Source: Paracyclopina nana
Taxonomy: Eukaryota; Arthropoda; Copepoda; Cyclopoida; Cyclopettidae
NCBI GenBank assembly: GCA_019096065.1
Contig: JAGUCH010000006.1
Location: forward strand, 1,198,001-1,262,000
Reading direction: 5' to 3'
Length of the DNA stretch: 64,000 nt
Shown: piece by piece, positions 34,531 to 44,843 of the stretch
Layout of the letters: each line of letters begins with the position of its first letter
How positions within the stretch are numbered: position 1 is the first letter of the stretch
Notes under the pieces: generated by a model
What the model saw: the letters and a program-made list of their open reading frames with translations, nothing else
What the model was told of the DNA's origin: nothing
The model's database searches: none
Translations under genes and position numbers: made by a program

Positions 34531-37500
34531 AGCGAAAATTTCCCCCAAGATCAAAGGAACGAGGAACCAACCGGCACTCGAAGTTTCAAATTCTTCGTCA
34601 GCAGTGAAAAACTGAAACTGAGACTCGCAGCTTAGAATAGTAAACAAAAGTTGTCAGCCGGAGCTCATCCGTTAAAAAATGACAAAAAAGAGTAAGTTTT
34701 GTTTTATTCAGACCCGCAGCGAGCGGAATAAGCGATTGCTATAATTTAACGGAAAAAATAATCACCTGGAGGTTTGGTTTGTTTACGTCTCCCCAAAGAA
34801 TTTATTTTTCGGCTAAAGCGCGAGGGGCAACAGTTGACGTTGCAATGTTTTAATTGCAGTAGCGCCACCTGGCGGACAAAATTCGCATTTTCAACACCCT
34901 ATTTACACCCGACCGTAGACAGCCCTCATCTTCCAAAAATGCGTCGAATGTCCTAGGGTGAGCAATAAAACGATTTTCACAACCTCATTTTTTCGGAGAG
35001 TCCTAAAATTGCTTTTTGTTTTTGCTGTCTCGAATTTTTTCCCACCGTACTGCAGAGTTTGTATCTGGCAAAGAATTGCATACTTGAGCTTAGACTAAAA
35101 TGTCGATTCGTCGAAATTTGAAGCATAGCAGATACGAAGTGCACAAGATTTTTTTCCCCTCTGGTCTTTTGGATTTAAAAAGGGAAAGCTTTCAATATAT
35201 CAACAATTTAATTGCTTATCTTGGTACATGCGCTCCGTCGCTCAAATAATCCTACCAGAAATTTTGAGACCTCATGCCCCAAATAACCCTCAGAAAAATA
35301 CATGTTTTCATCATAGTGTTATGGCGTTATGGTACATTAATCGCCTTGCCACCTTAGTAAAATAATACAATTTTCAATTTCATCTTTGATTTTTTTTACA
35401 TAACGACATAAACTCAAAGCGACGTAGATAAGACTGATGAGTTATTTAACATAAGGGTAAGAAAAAAATTACTGTAAATTAAGCTTGCTGGAAAAGCCTA
35501 AGAGAGATCACGATATTTTTTATGATTATCTGCAAGCAAACCTCTTTCATAAGAAAGATTTTTTTATTCTGGAATCGCAAAATAAACTAAAGATACTGTA
35601 TTTCATTCCGACCCAAATTTTAATAAGAGCAAATAAAGACTGCATTTTTTGGCGGTTTCTATTTTCAAGGCCTCAGGTGTTTGAATTTGTAAATTATAAT
35701 GAGAAGTTTTGGGAGAATGAGCAGATGAAGATGTAACGGAGAGCATCTTCCATTTTTTGCAAAAATTCGTAAAATGTTGGGGCCAAATTTCTAATTGGAC
35801 GCAGGCCTTTTTTTCATATTAAGCTTTTTCATCAGCATTCCAAAATATGCAACCAAGTTTTCTTAACTTAACCAGTTTTGGTAAAATAGATAAAACGTGA
35901 TGGCAGTAACTTTACTCGACATTTAAAAAAACCGTTTCGTTTGCAGTTACACAATTTTCCTCACTAAAAATAGTGCCTCGAAACAATAGAAAATTACTTT
36001 TTTGGCATAATGACAATTATAAGCATGACTGCTATTTTACTAAACTCGCCTGAAGAAATAATGCCAATCTCTTTTTTAGTACGAAGAGCTAACAAAGAAT
36101 ATTCTAATTACGTTAACTTAATTTACTCATAATGAAACTTTCCTAAGAAATATAGCCTAACACTGAACTTGACTTGGTGAAATAATTTTCTTCTTAGTTC
36201 ACTGGTTTCTTTGAAGAATAGCCCGCAAATTCTTAGAAAATGTCGAGTTATGATTGCTTTTCTTTCTCTCCTCTTTTTGATGTTACGTAAAGAAGTGGGT
36301 TTTTTAAATAGCTTAAACAGATACGAACCAAAACTATGATCGAGAAATTTGTATTTTCGCCAAAAAAATAAGTACCAGCGGTCACCTTTATATTTTTCTA
36401 GAAATGAGTTAATTACTCAATAAAAGGGTATGATGTAAAATGAAACTAAAAAGTGAATCAGTAAGAAAACAATTTGACATAGCATGATTTGTAACTTTTA
36501 ATTTGCTTGAAAGCTCACTAATGTGAATGGCAATAACCATCAGCAAAACGAGCAAAAAACGATAAAAGAAAGCTTTAATTTCAGCTCATTCCTACATCTG
36601 CTATTGCCCATTTCTCAGGGAAATTTGGGGCCATAATGTATGCGTCCAATGGCTTAATTACCTTAATCAGTGGTTTCTCGTTTTTAGCGTTGATCAAGTA
36701 TTTCCACAGTAATGTAGTGGTGGGCAACTATAGTATATAGCAGATTACCCACGTCTACATCACAGTGTAATGTTACTTTTGAATCGTGATATTCTTCAAG
36801 ATGAGCTGAATTGAGACTGATGATCACGCTACTGACGGTCGACCTTATATTGTCCGAAGACACCCAATCACCCCGCAATGCAAGTGTCTGCAGTGACAAA
36901 AAACGGCTTTATTTTGGCTATCATTAGTTTTACAGCGGCCATAGACTGGGCAATCCGAAAGCAAATTCAGTCTTGTTTCAAAAAGCAGGCTTCCAAGAAA
37001 CTTCTCACATTTCACTGATAGTGCTGACCAAAAACAAAAAGCCTGGATGACGAAGCGAAGAAGCTACTTTGCAAGCTATAATTTTTGAAGAATCAAAATA
37101 ATCAAGGCTGCTCTCCAAGCTCAAATTACTGCTACTGATGCATTTTTGAAGCAAATGAAATATTTGTTGCACTTGCTATCAATTGAACGGCAAAATATCG
37201 AAATAGTGCTAATGATTGTTCTTGAAAAAGCTCTTTTTACTCCGTCCAACATATTATTAAACGTAGAATATTAGATTGCCAATTGCTTTAGTTATTCGGA
37301 AGATGCAATTTTCGCAATGCTTTTGTTTAAAAGATTGTTTGCAAAAAAAAAAAAACTAACCTAGGAGATGTAGGAGCATTGCATTTTATTGTAGAATACA
37401 TTTTACAAAAAATGATTCTTGAGCAATTACGAAACGTGACTTCAGAATAATTGTCAAATAAGGAAATATTATAAAACTTAGGTCTTGTTGCGGTTTTCAC

Positions 37501-38930
37501 GGGGTTTTCAACAACACAAGAGAGGTAGAATGACATTGTTGATTGATTTTGCGATGGAGGGTCAATTCCAGAATTCATTAATTCGATGGAATAGCTTTTG
37601 TAAAATTTCGAGTAAGAGCCTTTCTTTATTTTCAGAATCGTATTTCTTAAAAATGAATGTTCATTTTCAATACTTTAAATGTGCCGTAGATCTAGTAAAG
37701 AATCGTTACATTGCTTGTAGATTTCGTTTTTCGTTTTTCATGCCAATTTCTCATTTTCAAAGAACGTTCGTTGATGGGGTAAAATTACTCGGGGTTATAG
37801 CCTTTTTAAGTTCATTTGAATTTTGCCGCCAAATCTGCCAGCAGGCTGTTGGCTAAATTGGCAGAAAATTTGATTCTTGCCGGGCGACTTCTTACTCAAA
37901 AAGACAGCCTTTTTGTCATTTTTAAGGCAATTCAATGTCACCTATTGATCTTCGGTAGACTTATAATACATTTGAGAACGGCAAAAAATGAAAATAAAAG
38001 CAAGTTGAAATTCAAAAATACTCTGGTCATTCGTCATCAAAAGCAAAACAATTGTAAAAACATTGTTTTGACGCTTTGTCAGTTTCGGATTGGGCTCTTT
38101 TTCGAAACCTTAGTTTACTTTCCAACTGGCGTCGCTTCATTACAAAAGACAAACAACTTTTTTCCAACTCTCGAGTGGAAAAAAGGGACCTCCATTTCAT
38201 TTCATATCTGGCGATAGCTCATATTATGCCAAGCTGACTGTGCTTTGGTAAGTCACTATATCACAGGCTATTTTAGCGCTCTTAGAATATCTTCAAAGTG
38301 TCAGAAATTCTACCTAAGGTTGCCGATTGTTCGTCAAACCGGCGGGATTTAAATAGGTTTGGAAAATCTTGGCTGTTCGAAAAAGTCCATCAAATTCATC
38401 GATTTTCGTTGTTCACTTCGAAGCCTTTATGCTATAGCTTTAAACGTATAGCTCTTTCTGAGCTCTTAGTTTTAAGATGACATTGATTCTAACGGATTTC
38501 CAATTGCAGGGGAAGAGAATTGTGAGCGCTCAACAGTTACTTTCCGAAGATTGAAATCCTCATTGGCAGCCCAGGGCAAATAGTTTGAGGGATCAACAGG
38601 ACGACAAAAATGGCAGAGGTAAGCACGCAAGCATTCTGTTCTATTGTTTCCATTCGGGCGATCGACTTGACCCACTGGCTTAGAATCCAGACGGGCAAGT
38701 GGATTGCTCTACGTTTTGGTTTGTTGACTGCTCGTACTCTGATTGAAATAAGAACAAGCAGAACGCGAATTTCGTACTAGACGAGGGAAGGAGCTGAGAG
38801 TAACATAATTTGGGATGCAATCTCTGTCACAAAGTGATTGCATTCCAAGCTGGTCGTCATCATCTCCTTGGTCCTTGATCTGATCGATCAGCATCAGCAA
38901 ATCTAAGCCTGAACTTGTCGTCATCCAGTC
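34531..38930. other. AT-rich intergenic stretch, no gene supported
   Basis: Very AT-rich DNA, over 4 kb long. Two overlapping 120-130-codon ORFs at 37.5-38.2 kb have no motif and look like chance. The right end should hold the GLYR1 promoter and 5' UTR. One strong CTCF-like site lies at 34860-34875. Confidence 0.45.
34860..34875 (-). promoter_or_regulatory. CTCF-like site upstream of GTPase gene
   Basis: On the minus strand this reads CCGCCAGGTGGCGCTA, matching 14 of 15 positions of the CTCF consensus CCASYAGRKGGCRSY. It lies about 400 bp upstream of the GTPase start codon. It is the best of the three such sites in the window. Confidence 0.4.
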
Positions 38931-40550
38931 ATGAAGTCAATTCCTCCTTTCCCATTCAAGTACACATTTCGGATCGGCGATCCGGTCTGGGCCAAAATGA
39001 AGGGCTATAGCGCATGGCCAGGCAAGCTCGACCTTCCACCGGAGGACTGCAAAAGGCCGCCACAAAAGAAGGTCATGCACTGCGTTTTTTTCTTCGGCAC
39101 ACACGACTACGGGTGGATCCCTGAGACCGACCTCAAGCCTTACGAAGAGTTCAAAAGCAAGTTTATGTCGAGCAAAAAGTCGGTGAAGAAGGCTGTCGAT
39201 GAAATTGAAGCTTATATTGCCGGTGGCTGCAAGTCGTCCTCGGCTGCTATTATCGAAGCGTCGAAATCCGCCACGCCCAAGAAGACCCCCAAAAAGGAGG
39301 CCGTTGGCGCGTCCAATCAATCTACTACAGACGATGACTCTGAATTTGATGCCCTTTTATCAGAAACGAAGAAGACTCCAGTTTCAACGAAGAAAAAGCG
39401 CAACGTGAGCGCTGACAGCGATGACAGCAAAAAGCGAGGTAGGCCTGCGGCCAAGAAGGCCAAAACCGTCGATAACGATGAGGAAGACATAGATGAAGAG
39501 GAGGAGGAAGAAGAAGAGTACGATGCTCCTCCCTCCACAAATCATGTGAACAATCGCAAGTCTGCATCCTCAGCTGTGAGCAGCTTCTTGGACAGGCCCC
39601 TCCTCAACAGACCCGCCCCATCATCACCTACCCTGATCGACATGAGCTCCTCAAAAGTCCTGGCTGAAAAGGATATTCAGCCCTCAACCCTTAAGTTTGG
39701 TTTCCTCGGACTTGGCATAATGGGCTCTGGTATCGTCAAGAACCTGCTGAATTCTGGCCACAGCGTCACAGTCTGGAATCGCACCCTAGACAAATGCAAG
39801 GATTTCGTCAAGGCTGGCGCCAAAGACGCTCTCACCCCCGGAGATGTTATCGCAGAGTCAGACATAACATTCTCTTGCGTGGCCGATCCGCAGGTCGCCA
39901 AGGATATGGTTTTTGGCAACTGTGGTGTGCTCACCGAGATCAACACGTCCAAGGGCTACGTCGAGATGACTGGCATCGATGCAGACACTTCGCAAGACAT
40001 CGCAGAGGCAATCAGCTTGAAGGGAGGCCGCTACCTGGAAGCCCAAGTTCAGGGTAGCAAGGAGCAGAGCTCGGAGGGAAGCCTCGTCCTCCTTGTGGCT
40101 GGCGACAAGACGCTTTTCGAAGACTGCCAGTCTTGCTTTCAAGCAATGGGCAAAAATAGCTTTTACCTTGGTGAGGTTGGCAACGCCTCCAAAATGAACC
40201 TTGTGCTCCAACTCATGTCTGGAGTAGCCTTAGCGGGTCTTGCAGAGGGTATGGCCCTAGCAGATCGCGCCGGTCTTCAGCAAAAGGATATCCTGGAGGT
40301 CCTTGGACTCACCGGCTTAGCGTGCCCTGTAATGATTGAAAAGGGCAAGGCTATCATCGAGGGAGGCTTCCCCACCAGCCATCCTCTGAAGCACATGCAA
40401 AAAGACCTCAAACTCAGCCTCAACATGGGAGACCAGCTGGATCAGCCTCTTCCCCTGACGGCCTCCGCCAACGAGGTGTTCAAGCATGCGAAGCGGCTCG
40501 GCTATGGAGATCACGACACGAGTGCTGTCTACATTCGTGCCCGGTTCTAA
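38931..40550 (+). CDS. GLYR1: GLYR1/NDF: PWWP-dehydrogenase-like nuclear protein
   Basis: GLYR1 (NDF, NP60) is a nucleosome-binding factor linked to transcription through chromatin and to H3K36me-marked genes. One exon encodes 539 residues. A PWWP domain opens the protein (about 14-100; GDPVWAKMKGYSAWPGK), then come a basic linker with an AT-hook (RGRP, about 168), an acidic run of Glu (about 185-196), and a full beta-hydroxyacid-dehydrogenase-like domain from about 253 (GFLGLGIMGSG Rossmann loop) to the end. Known GLYR1 proteins lack the catalytic lysine of this enzyme family; here GNASKMN (about 417) aligns Asn at that position, so the domain is most likely a structural oligomeriser. It leads a tightly spaced head-to-tail trio with the next two genes. 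Length and domain order match the family. Confidence 0.95.
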   Translation: MKSIPPFPFKYTFRIGDPVWAKMKGYSAWPGKLDLPPEDCKRPPQKKVMHCVFFFGTHDYGWIPETDLKPYEEFKSKFMSSKKSVKKAVDEIEAYIAGGCKSSSAAIIEASKSATPKKTPKKEAVGASNQSTTDDDSEFDALLSETKKTPVSTKKKRNVSADSDDSKKRGRPAAKKAKTVDNDEEDIDEEEEEEEEYDAPPSTNHVNNRKSASSAVSSFLDRPLLNRPAPSSPTLIDMSSSKVLAEKDIQPSTLKFGFLGLGIMGSGIVKNLLNSGHSVTVWNRTLDKCKDFVKAGAKDALTPGDVIAESDITFSCVADPQVAKDMVFGNCGVLTEINTSKGYVEMTGIDADTSQDIAEAISLKGGRYLEAQVQGSKEQSSEGSLVLLVAGDKTLFEDCQSCFQAMGKNSFYLGEVGNASKMNLVLQLMSGVALAGLAEGMALADRAGLQQKDILEVLGLTGLACPVMIEKGKAIIEGGFPTSHPLKHMQKDLKLSLNMGDQLDQPLPLTASANEVFKHAKRLGYGDHDTSAVYIRARF

Positions 40551-40797
40551 CTTAGGCTTTGTATTTATCAAGAGTACAATTTGATTATTGTTGATGTGTA
40601 CATAAAAACTACATAACCAATTATAGCGATCTCAACATAAAGAGGCCGACCACAAGAAAACGCGTGCGCGAGTTATTCTATTACTACTACAACTATTCTA
40701 CTTGTATGATCTGTAAAGCACATGGTTGCTCACAAAAAGGTGTGTGCAAATGATTTCGATCGTTCGTCGTTTGGGTTAAGAAGGAAAAAACTGAAAG

Positions 40798-40862
40798 AAT
40801 AAACAGTTACTGACTTGAATGCATATTTTTCCTTTACTTGATCGGTATTTTGCTCTCTTCAG
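40798..40862 (+). promoter_or_regulatory. GLYR1 poly(A) signal next to dsRBD-gene splice acceptor
   Basis: AATAAA at 40798-40803 lies about 250 nt past the GLYR1 stop. Only 58 nt later a pyrimidine-rich acceptor (tgctctcttcag, AG at 40861-40862) opens the first exon of the dsRBD gene. This is the spacing seen inside operons resolved by spliced-leader trans-splicing. Confidence 0.5.
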
Positions 40863-40907
40863 TCGCTAGGTCAAGGTTTAGCCCACCCAAAGCAAGAAGA
40901 TGTTGTT

Positions 40908-42032
40908 ATGCAAGACTCTTTTGCAACGCCCCCCGTCGCTGGTCATGGTGGAGTCGCTGTCACCACTCCAGCTGGAAAGAAGTTTTTCCCAAAAAAATTC
41001 GGTGGAGTTTGTATGAATTGAGATCCTCCCGGAGATGATGCATAAAAGCTAACTCAACTCTTTGTTTTTAGCTAAGCTGAAGCCCGTGTCTGCTGCGGTT
41101 AGAAAGAAGAGGATTAACTTCCGTTTGAGGAAAATCCTCTCTCCCAAATCTCCCCTCATGGTTCTGAATGAATTGGTTGGAAGCGTCAACTATTCATTCA
41201 TTGATACCCCTGCTTCTTTGATGACTCAAGGGATCGTTCATATGTTCACTGCCCAGTGCACGGTATAAATCTTGCATGAATGTTAACACATTTGTGGCTG
41301 GAGATATCTTTACTTTTCAGGTGGACGGTTTGACCTTTAATGGTACAGGCCCATCCAAGCAAATTGCCAAGAACATTTGTGCTGAGCATGTGATTCAGCA
41401 CGTTGTGACTAAAAAGTGCAACGAGAGCAAGGCCAAGGCACAGGCAGTGACCAATCCAAGCGAGAAAGCTCCGGTATGCAAATAATAATAATGAATCTGG
41501 AAAGGTAGTTAATTTATGCGTTTCGTTAGATGGAGGATGAAACACCATGGCTGCAGCTTGCTTCCCTAGCTTTGTTTAAGCTATTCAATGACTGGCAGGC
41601 TCAGGGCTTCATAGTCCCCAACGAGCTCTTGAGAAATGATGCTGCAGCAGCCACCCAAGATGTTCCCATGAGTCCATCTGCTCCTGCTAAGCCTAAGCAG
41701 CCCAAGAAGATGCCAGAAAATCCCACTGATAGGGTATGAAATATTCAAAATGCAGCTTTGTTGGACGATCCAAATTGCATCCATGATTTTAGCATCCAGT
41801 CCAGCTTTTGAATGAGCTGCGTGGGGCCATCGTTTTTACGATTGTGGATACAACTGGTGTGCCACCCAGCATGGTGTTCACTATGGGATGTGAAATTGAT
41901 GGGAAGCAGTATATCGGTGTAGGGCGAAACAAGAAGGACGCTAAAAGGCACTGTGCTATGTCTGCACTTAAAGATCTGTATAATATACAGTATCCTAATA
42001 CTCTCGACGCAGAGCAGACTGCTATGGGTTAA
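40908..42032 (+). CDS. Double-stranded-RNA-binding protein with two dsRBDs, ADAR-like
   Basis: Exons are 40863-41010 (first in-frame ATG 40908), 41072-41262, 41321-41473, 41530-41733 and 41793-42032. All close in phase to 296 residues. The first dsRBD is about residues 62-125 (PLMVLNELVG ... GTGPSKQIAKNICAEHVI) and the second about 217-285 (PVQLLNELRG ... GVGRNKKDAKRHCAMSAL). The GRNKKxAK motif and the NELRG start are closest to the dsRBDs of ADAR RNA-editing enzymes, but no deaminase domain follows: the frame stops and the next gene starts 210 bp on. It may be a regulatory ADAR relative or another dsRNA-binding cofactor. The reading frame stays open upstream of 40908 to the acceptor, so an extra 5' exon cannot be excluded. 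Confidence 0.8.
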
Positions 42033-42205
42033 CCTTAAAATCTTGATTTTCGAAGCGCTCGTTCCTTGCAAATATTTACCGATTTGAATTAGTCTCCCTC
42101 TTCTATTCTATACAATATCATGAAAATGTGTGTTTGCTGGCTACACGTTTAGCTAGATAACTTTGTAAGTGCATCTTCGTGTACAGAATGATGTAATGAT
42201 AAGAC

Positions 42206-42241
42206 AATAAATTACAATCACTCTTTTACATTAGCGCAGTA
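42206..42241 (+). promoter_or_regulatory. dsRBD-gene poly(A) signal abutting EcKL start
   Basis: AATAAA at 42206-42211 is followed within 23 nt by the acceptor-like ctcttttacattag, and the EcKL ATG comes 7 nt after that. There is no room for an independent core promoter between the transcripts unless it overlaps the dsRBD gene. Confidence 0.5.
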
Positions 42242-44543
42242 ATGGAGGACATAAAAATTCCTGTAGCCTCTCCGCGGAAGAGTGTGCAGGAAATGAGCAA
42301 GTCTGACATCGTTTTGCCTGATATCAACATAGAGTCCCATGAAGACATCATCATTGAGATCCAAAATGAGTCGTTGCGCAAGAGTGACAACGAGCCTGAA
42401 GCTGTTCAAGAAGTGACAGCTCAGGTCATCAACGCCGATACAGACGGTCCCTTAGTCCACGATGACATTGCTCTACAAGCAGAGGCGATTGATGATGTCC
42501 AAGAGGATCACTGTGATGACGCTGCTGATGTACTCAATGAAATGGTAGACATAGCGAATTCCAATGCAGCGGAAGATATGCCCGAGAATACGAAGGATGC
42601 TGACGGTAATATCCTTCAAGATGGCAATGATGAGGACATGCCAGCTGCTGACACAAGCGAGCTTTCAATTTCCGAGGAATTGGCCAAAGCCCATTTTCCT
42701 GAGCTCCTGGAGCATCCTCAAGAAGTGATTGAAGTGGAGAATGATAAAGGTCAGGTAGTAGAGCAATGGTACTCCGTTGAGCCACAAAAAGCAGTTTCAA
42801 ACATAGCTGTGCTTGAGCAACTGAAAGAAGAGGTTGAAGACGAGGCTGACAAGGCTGATATCAAGAAGCTGCTTGCTTGGGCCAAGTCCTCAAAGAAGAC
42901 CAGGACCACAACAATGATCATCAGAGAAAAGAGGAGGGATGAGCGTTACAGAGCTGCAGTTGATGTGGATTCAGTTCCTATCATTATTGAGGATAGCTCC
43001 AGCGAGTACAATGACAGGCATGGGAGCAATAGGTTTGAGGTGAAACCGGCGCAACAAACCTTCCAGGTGCGGAGGCGTAGCTCAATTCAACCTGTCTCTG
43101 AGACCGTTGTGACAAGGTCATGGCTTGAAAATGCCATCAGAACATATGAAGACGAACAGCAAATCGTGCTCACGCAAATGAGATTTGATCGCTCGGTTGG
43201 TGCTTATATGGCCCATGTTCAAGCCGAGGTTGGTTCTGAGAGAGTTTCAAAGAGCTACGAGTGGATCATTAAGGAAGCACCTAGATCAAAGGTATATTTG
43301 ATGCTTACGTAGTTTTGCGACAGACTATCTAGATGCAGCAAATATATTTACTTAACCTTTAGGAGAACTGTGAGACAGGAGATAACAAGGATACCTTTAT
43401 GATTGCCGAATTTGGTGAAAAACTGGTGCGATTTGTTGCAGGCAAGAAACGCAATCGAGTCCCTGGAAAAGTTATGTCTTCCTTCAACCTGCAAATGCCA
43501 TTTCAGCCAGTCATTTTTGCTGACAATCAATACGCAATATTCCATGACATGTCCGGATTCAAAGTATACACGACAATTATTTACTTCTCAATTTCGGCCA
43601 TTTTTATACCAGGACTTTTAGGTGCAAGCAGATGAGACGGGCCTGGATCTGGAGCACATGAAATTAGCACTCAAATCACTGGCCAAGTTGCATGCCATGT
43701 CCTATGCTTACTTCAACAGCTCGAATGCTGATATCAAGGAGTTTTCAGCCACTCTCAAATTGATGATTGACAAGTACTACCAGCCTTCTGCCAGCAAGGA
43801 AGATAAGGCCGTTGCCAAGGAACGCTTGGCTGAAAAGTTTGATAACTTGTTGCAAGTTGTAGCTACTACTCCCCAAGGAGCAGAGGTGGCAAAAAAAGCT
43901 AGAAGCAAGATTGCAGATCGTCTGTATTCAATTTACAAAGATGCTCATGCTACTTCGAGCAACTTTTCTGTGCTTTGCCATGGATTCCCAGTCCAGGACA
44001 ACTTTATGTTCTCTTACAAAGCAGGCGAGGCAGCTTCTCGTGGAGTGCCCAAAGAGGCCAAACTGGTTAACTTCCAGGTATTTTTTGACATTTGCAATTT
44101 TATTTGAATAGCAGCAATTTAATGAACCTCTTATGATGCAATTAAAGGAGGCAAGGTTTGCTAACGCCATCACTGATGTGCAGATTTTGCTCTGCTCTTC
44201 GCTGGGACCCAAAGTTGAAGAACAGGCCGAATTCTTGCTCAGGTTCGTCTACCATGAAACTTTGATTGCTACGCTCAAAGCCCTTGGGACGGATCCGCCC
44301 AAAAATATGGACTTCGATGGACTCATGGCCGACTTCAAGAAGCACAAGGTTTTCGGTGCTTTGGCAGCAGCCATGCATTTAGCGAGCAAGTCGTCTGGAG
44401 TGACCGGTTCAAAGCAATCGACCAAGAGAGTTTTCAACTCTAAAATTCTCGGAGGAGTGATTGGTAACGGCGATCCCAAAATCTATGAAACATCAACGCC
44501 CTCATTAAGAGCACGAACTTTGGTCGAAAGAGCCTTGATTTAG
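42242..44543 (+). CDS. EcKL/CHK-family pseudokinase with long acidic N-terminus
   Basis: Exons 42242-43291, 43363-43563, 43622-44077 and 44148-44543 join in phase 0 to 700 residues. The C-terminal 400 residues match the ecdysteroid-kinase-like (EcKL, CHK) family: an N-lobe with IIKEAP (about 341-346), the GLDLEHMKLALKSLAKLHA helix (about 424-442), then the catalytic-loop region and a helical C-lobe. EcKLs phosphorylate small molecules such as ecdysteroids. Here both metal/catalytic aspartates are replaced: HGD of the Brenner-type loop is HGF (537-539) and the DFQ motif is NFQ (567-569). A kinase reaction is therefore unlikely. The first 270 residues are acidic and low-complexity, ending in a Lys/Arg patch, which is not usual for the family and hints at a nuclear or scaffold role. 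It overlaps nothing but sits tight behind the dsRBD gene. Confidence 0.85.
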
Positions 44544-44843
44544 TGGTTTACTTGACGTTTTATTATGATAACGCGAAAAGAAAAATCCTTTTCCAAATTA
44601 ATAGATAGTATATCATAACGCGAGAGCAGACGAAGTTGGAGTAGAAGTAGTAAACTTTCAACGTTGATGGCCCCGACAAAAATCTTCTGTGTCTGTCCTA
44701 TAAGTATAGCATATTACAAACTAGCTAAGACCAGATGAATTTGTGTGTGTGTGAGTTCCTTGACGACGACGACAATGAACAACTTAAAATAGAACGCGGG
44801 TAGTAGTTGTGGCAAATATGATACGAATGCAAGGAGAGTAGCT

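Noticed and set aside
34516-34620. Upstream exon of the GTPase with a hydrophobic segment
   Set aside because: It is in frame with a donor, but lacks a convincing start or acceptor; the ATG straight after a strong acceptor at 34463 is simpler.
37485-38217. Two overlapping plus-strand ORFs of 123 and 133 codons
   Set aside because: They lie in AT-rich DNA, with no motif, no good start context and Phe/Lys-biased composition; chance is likelier.
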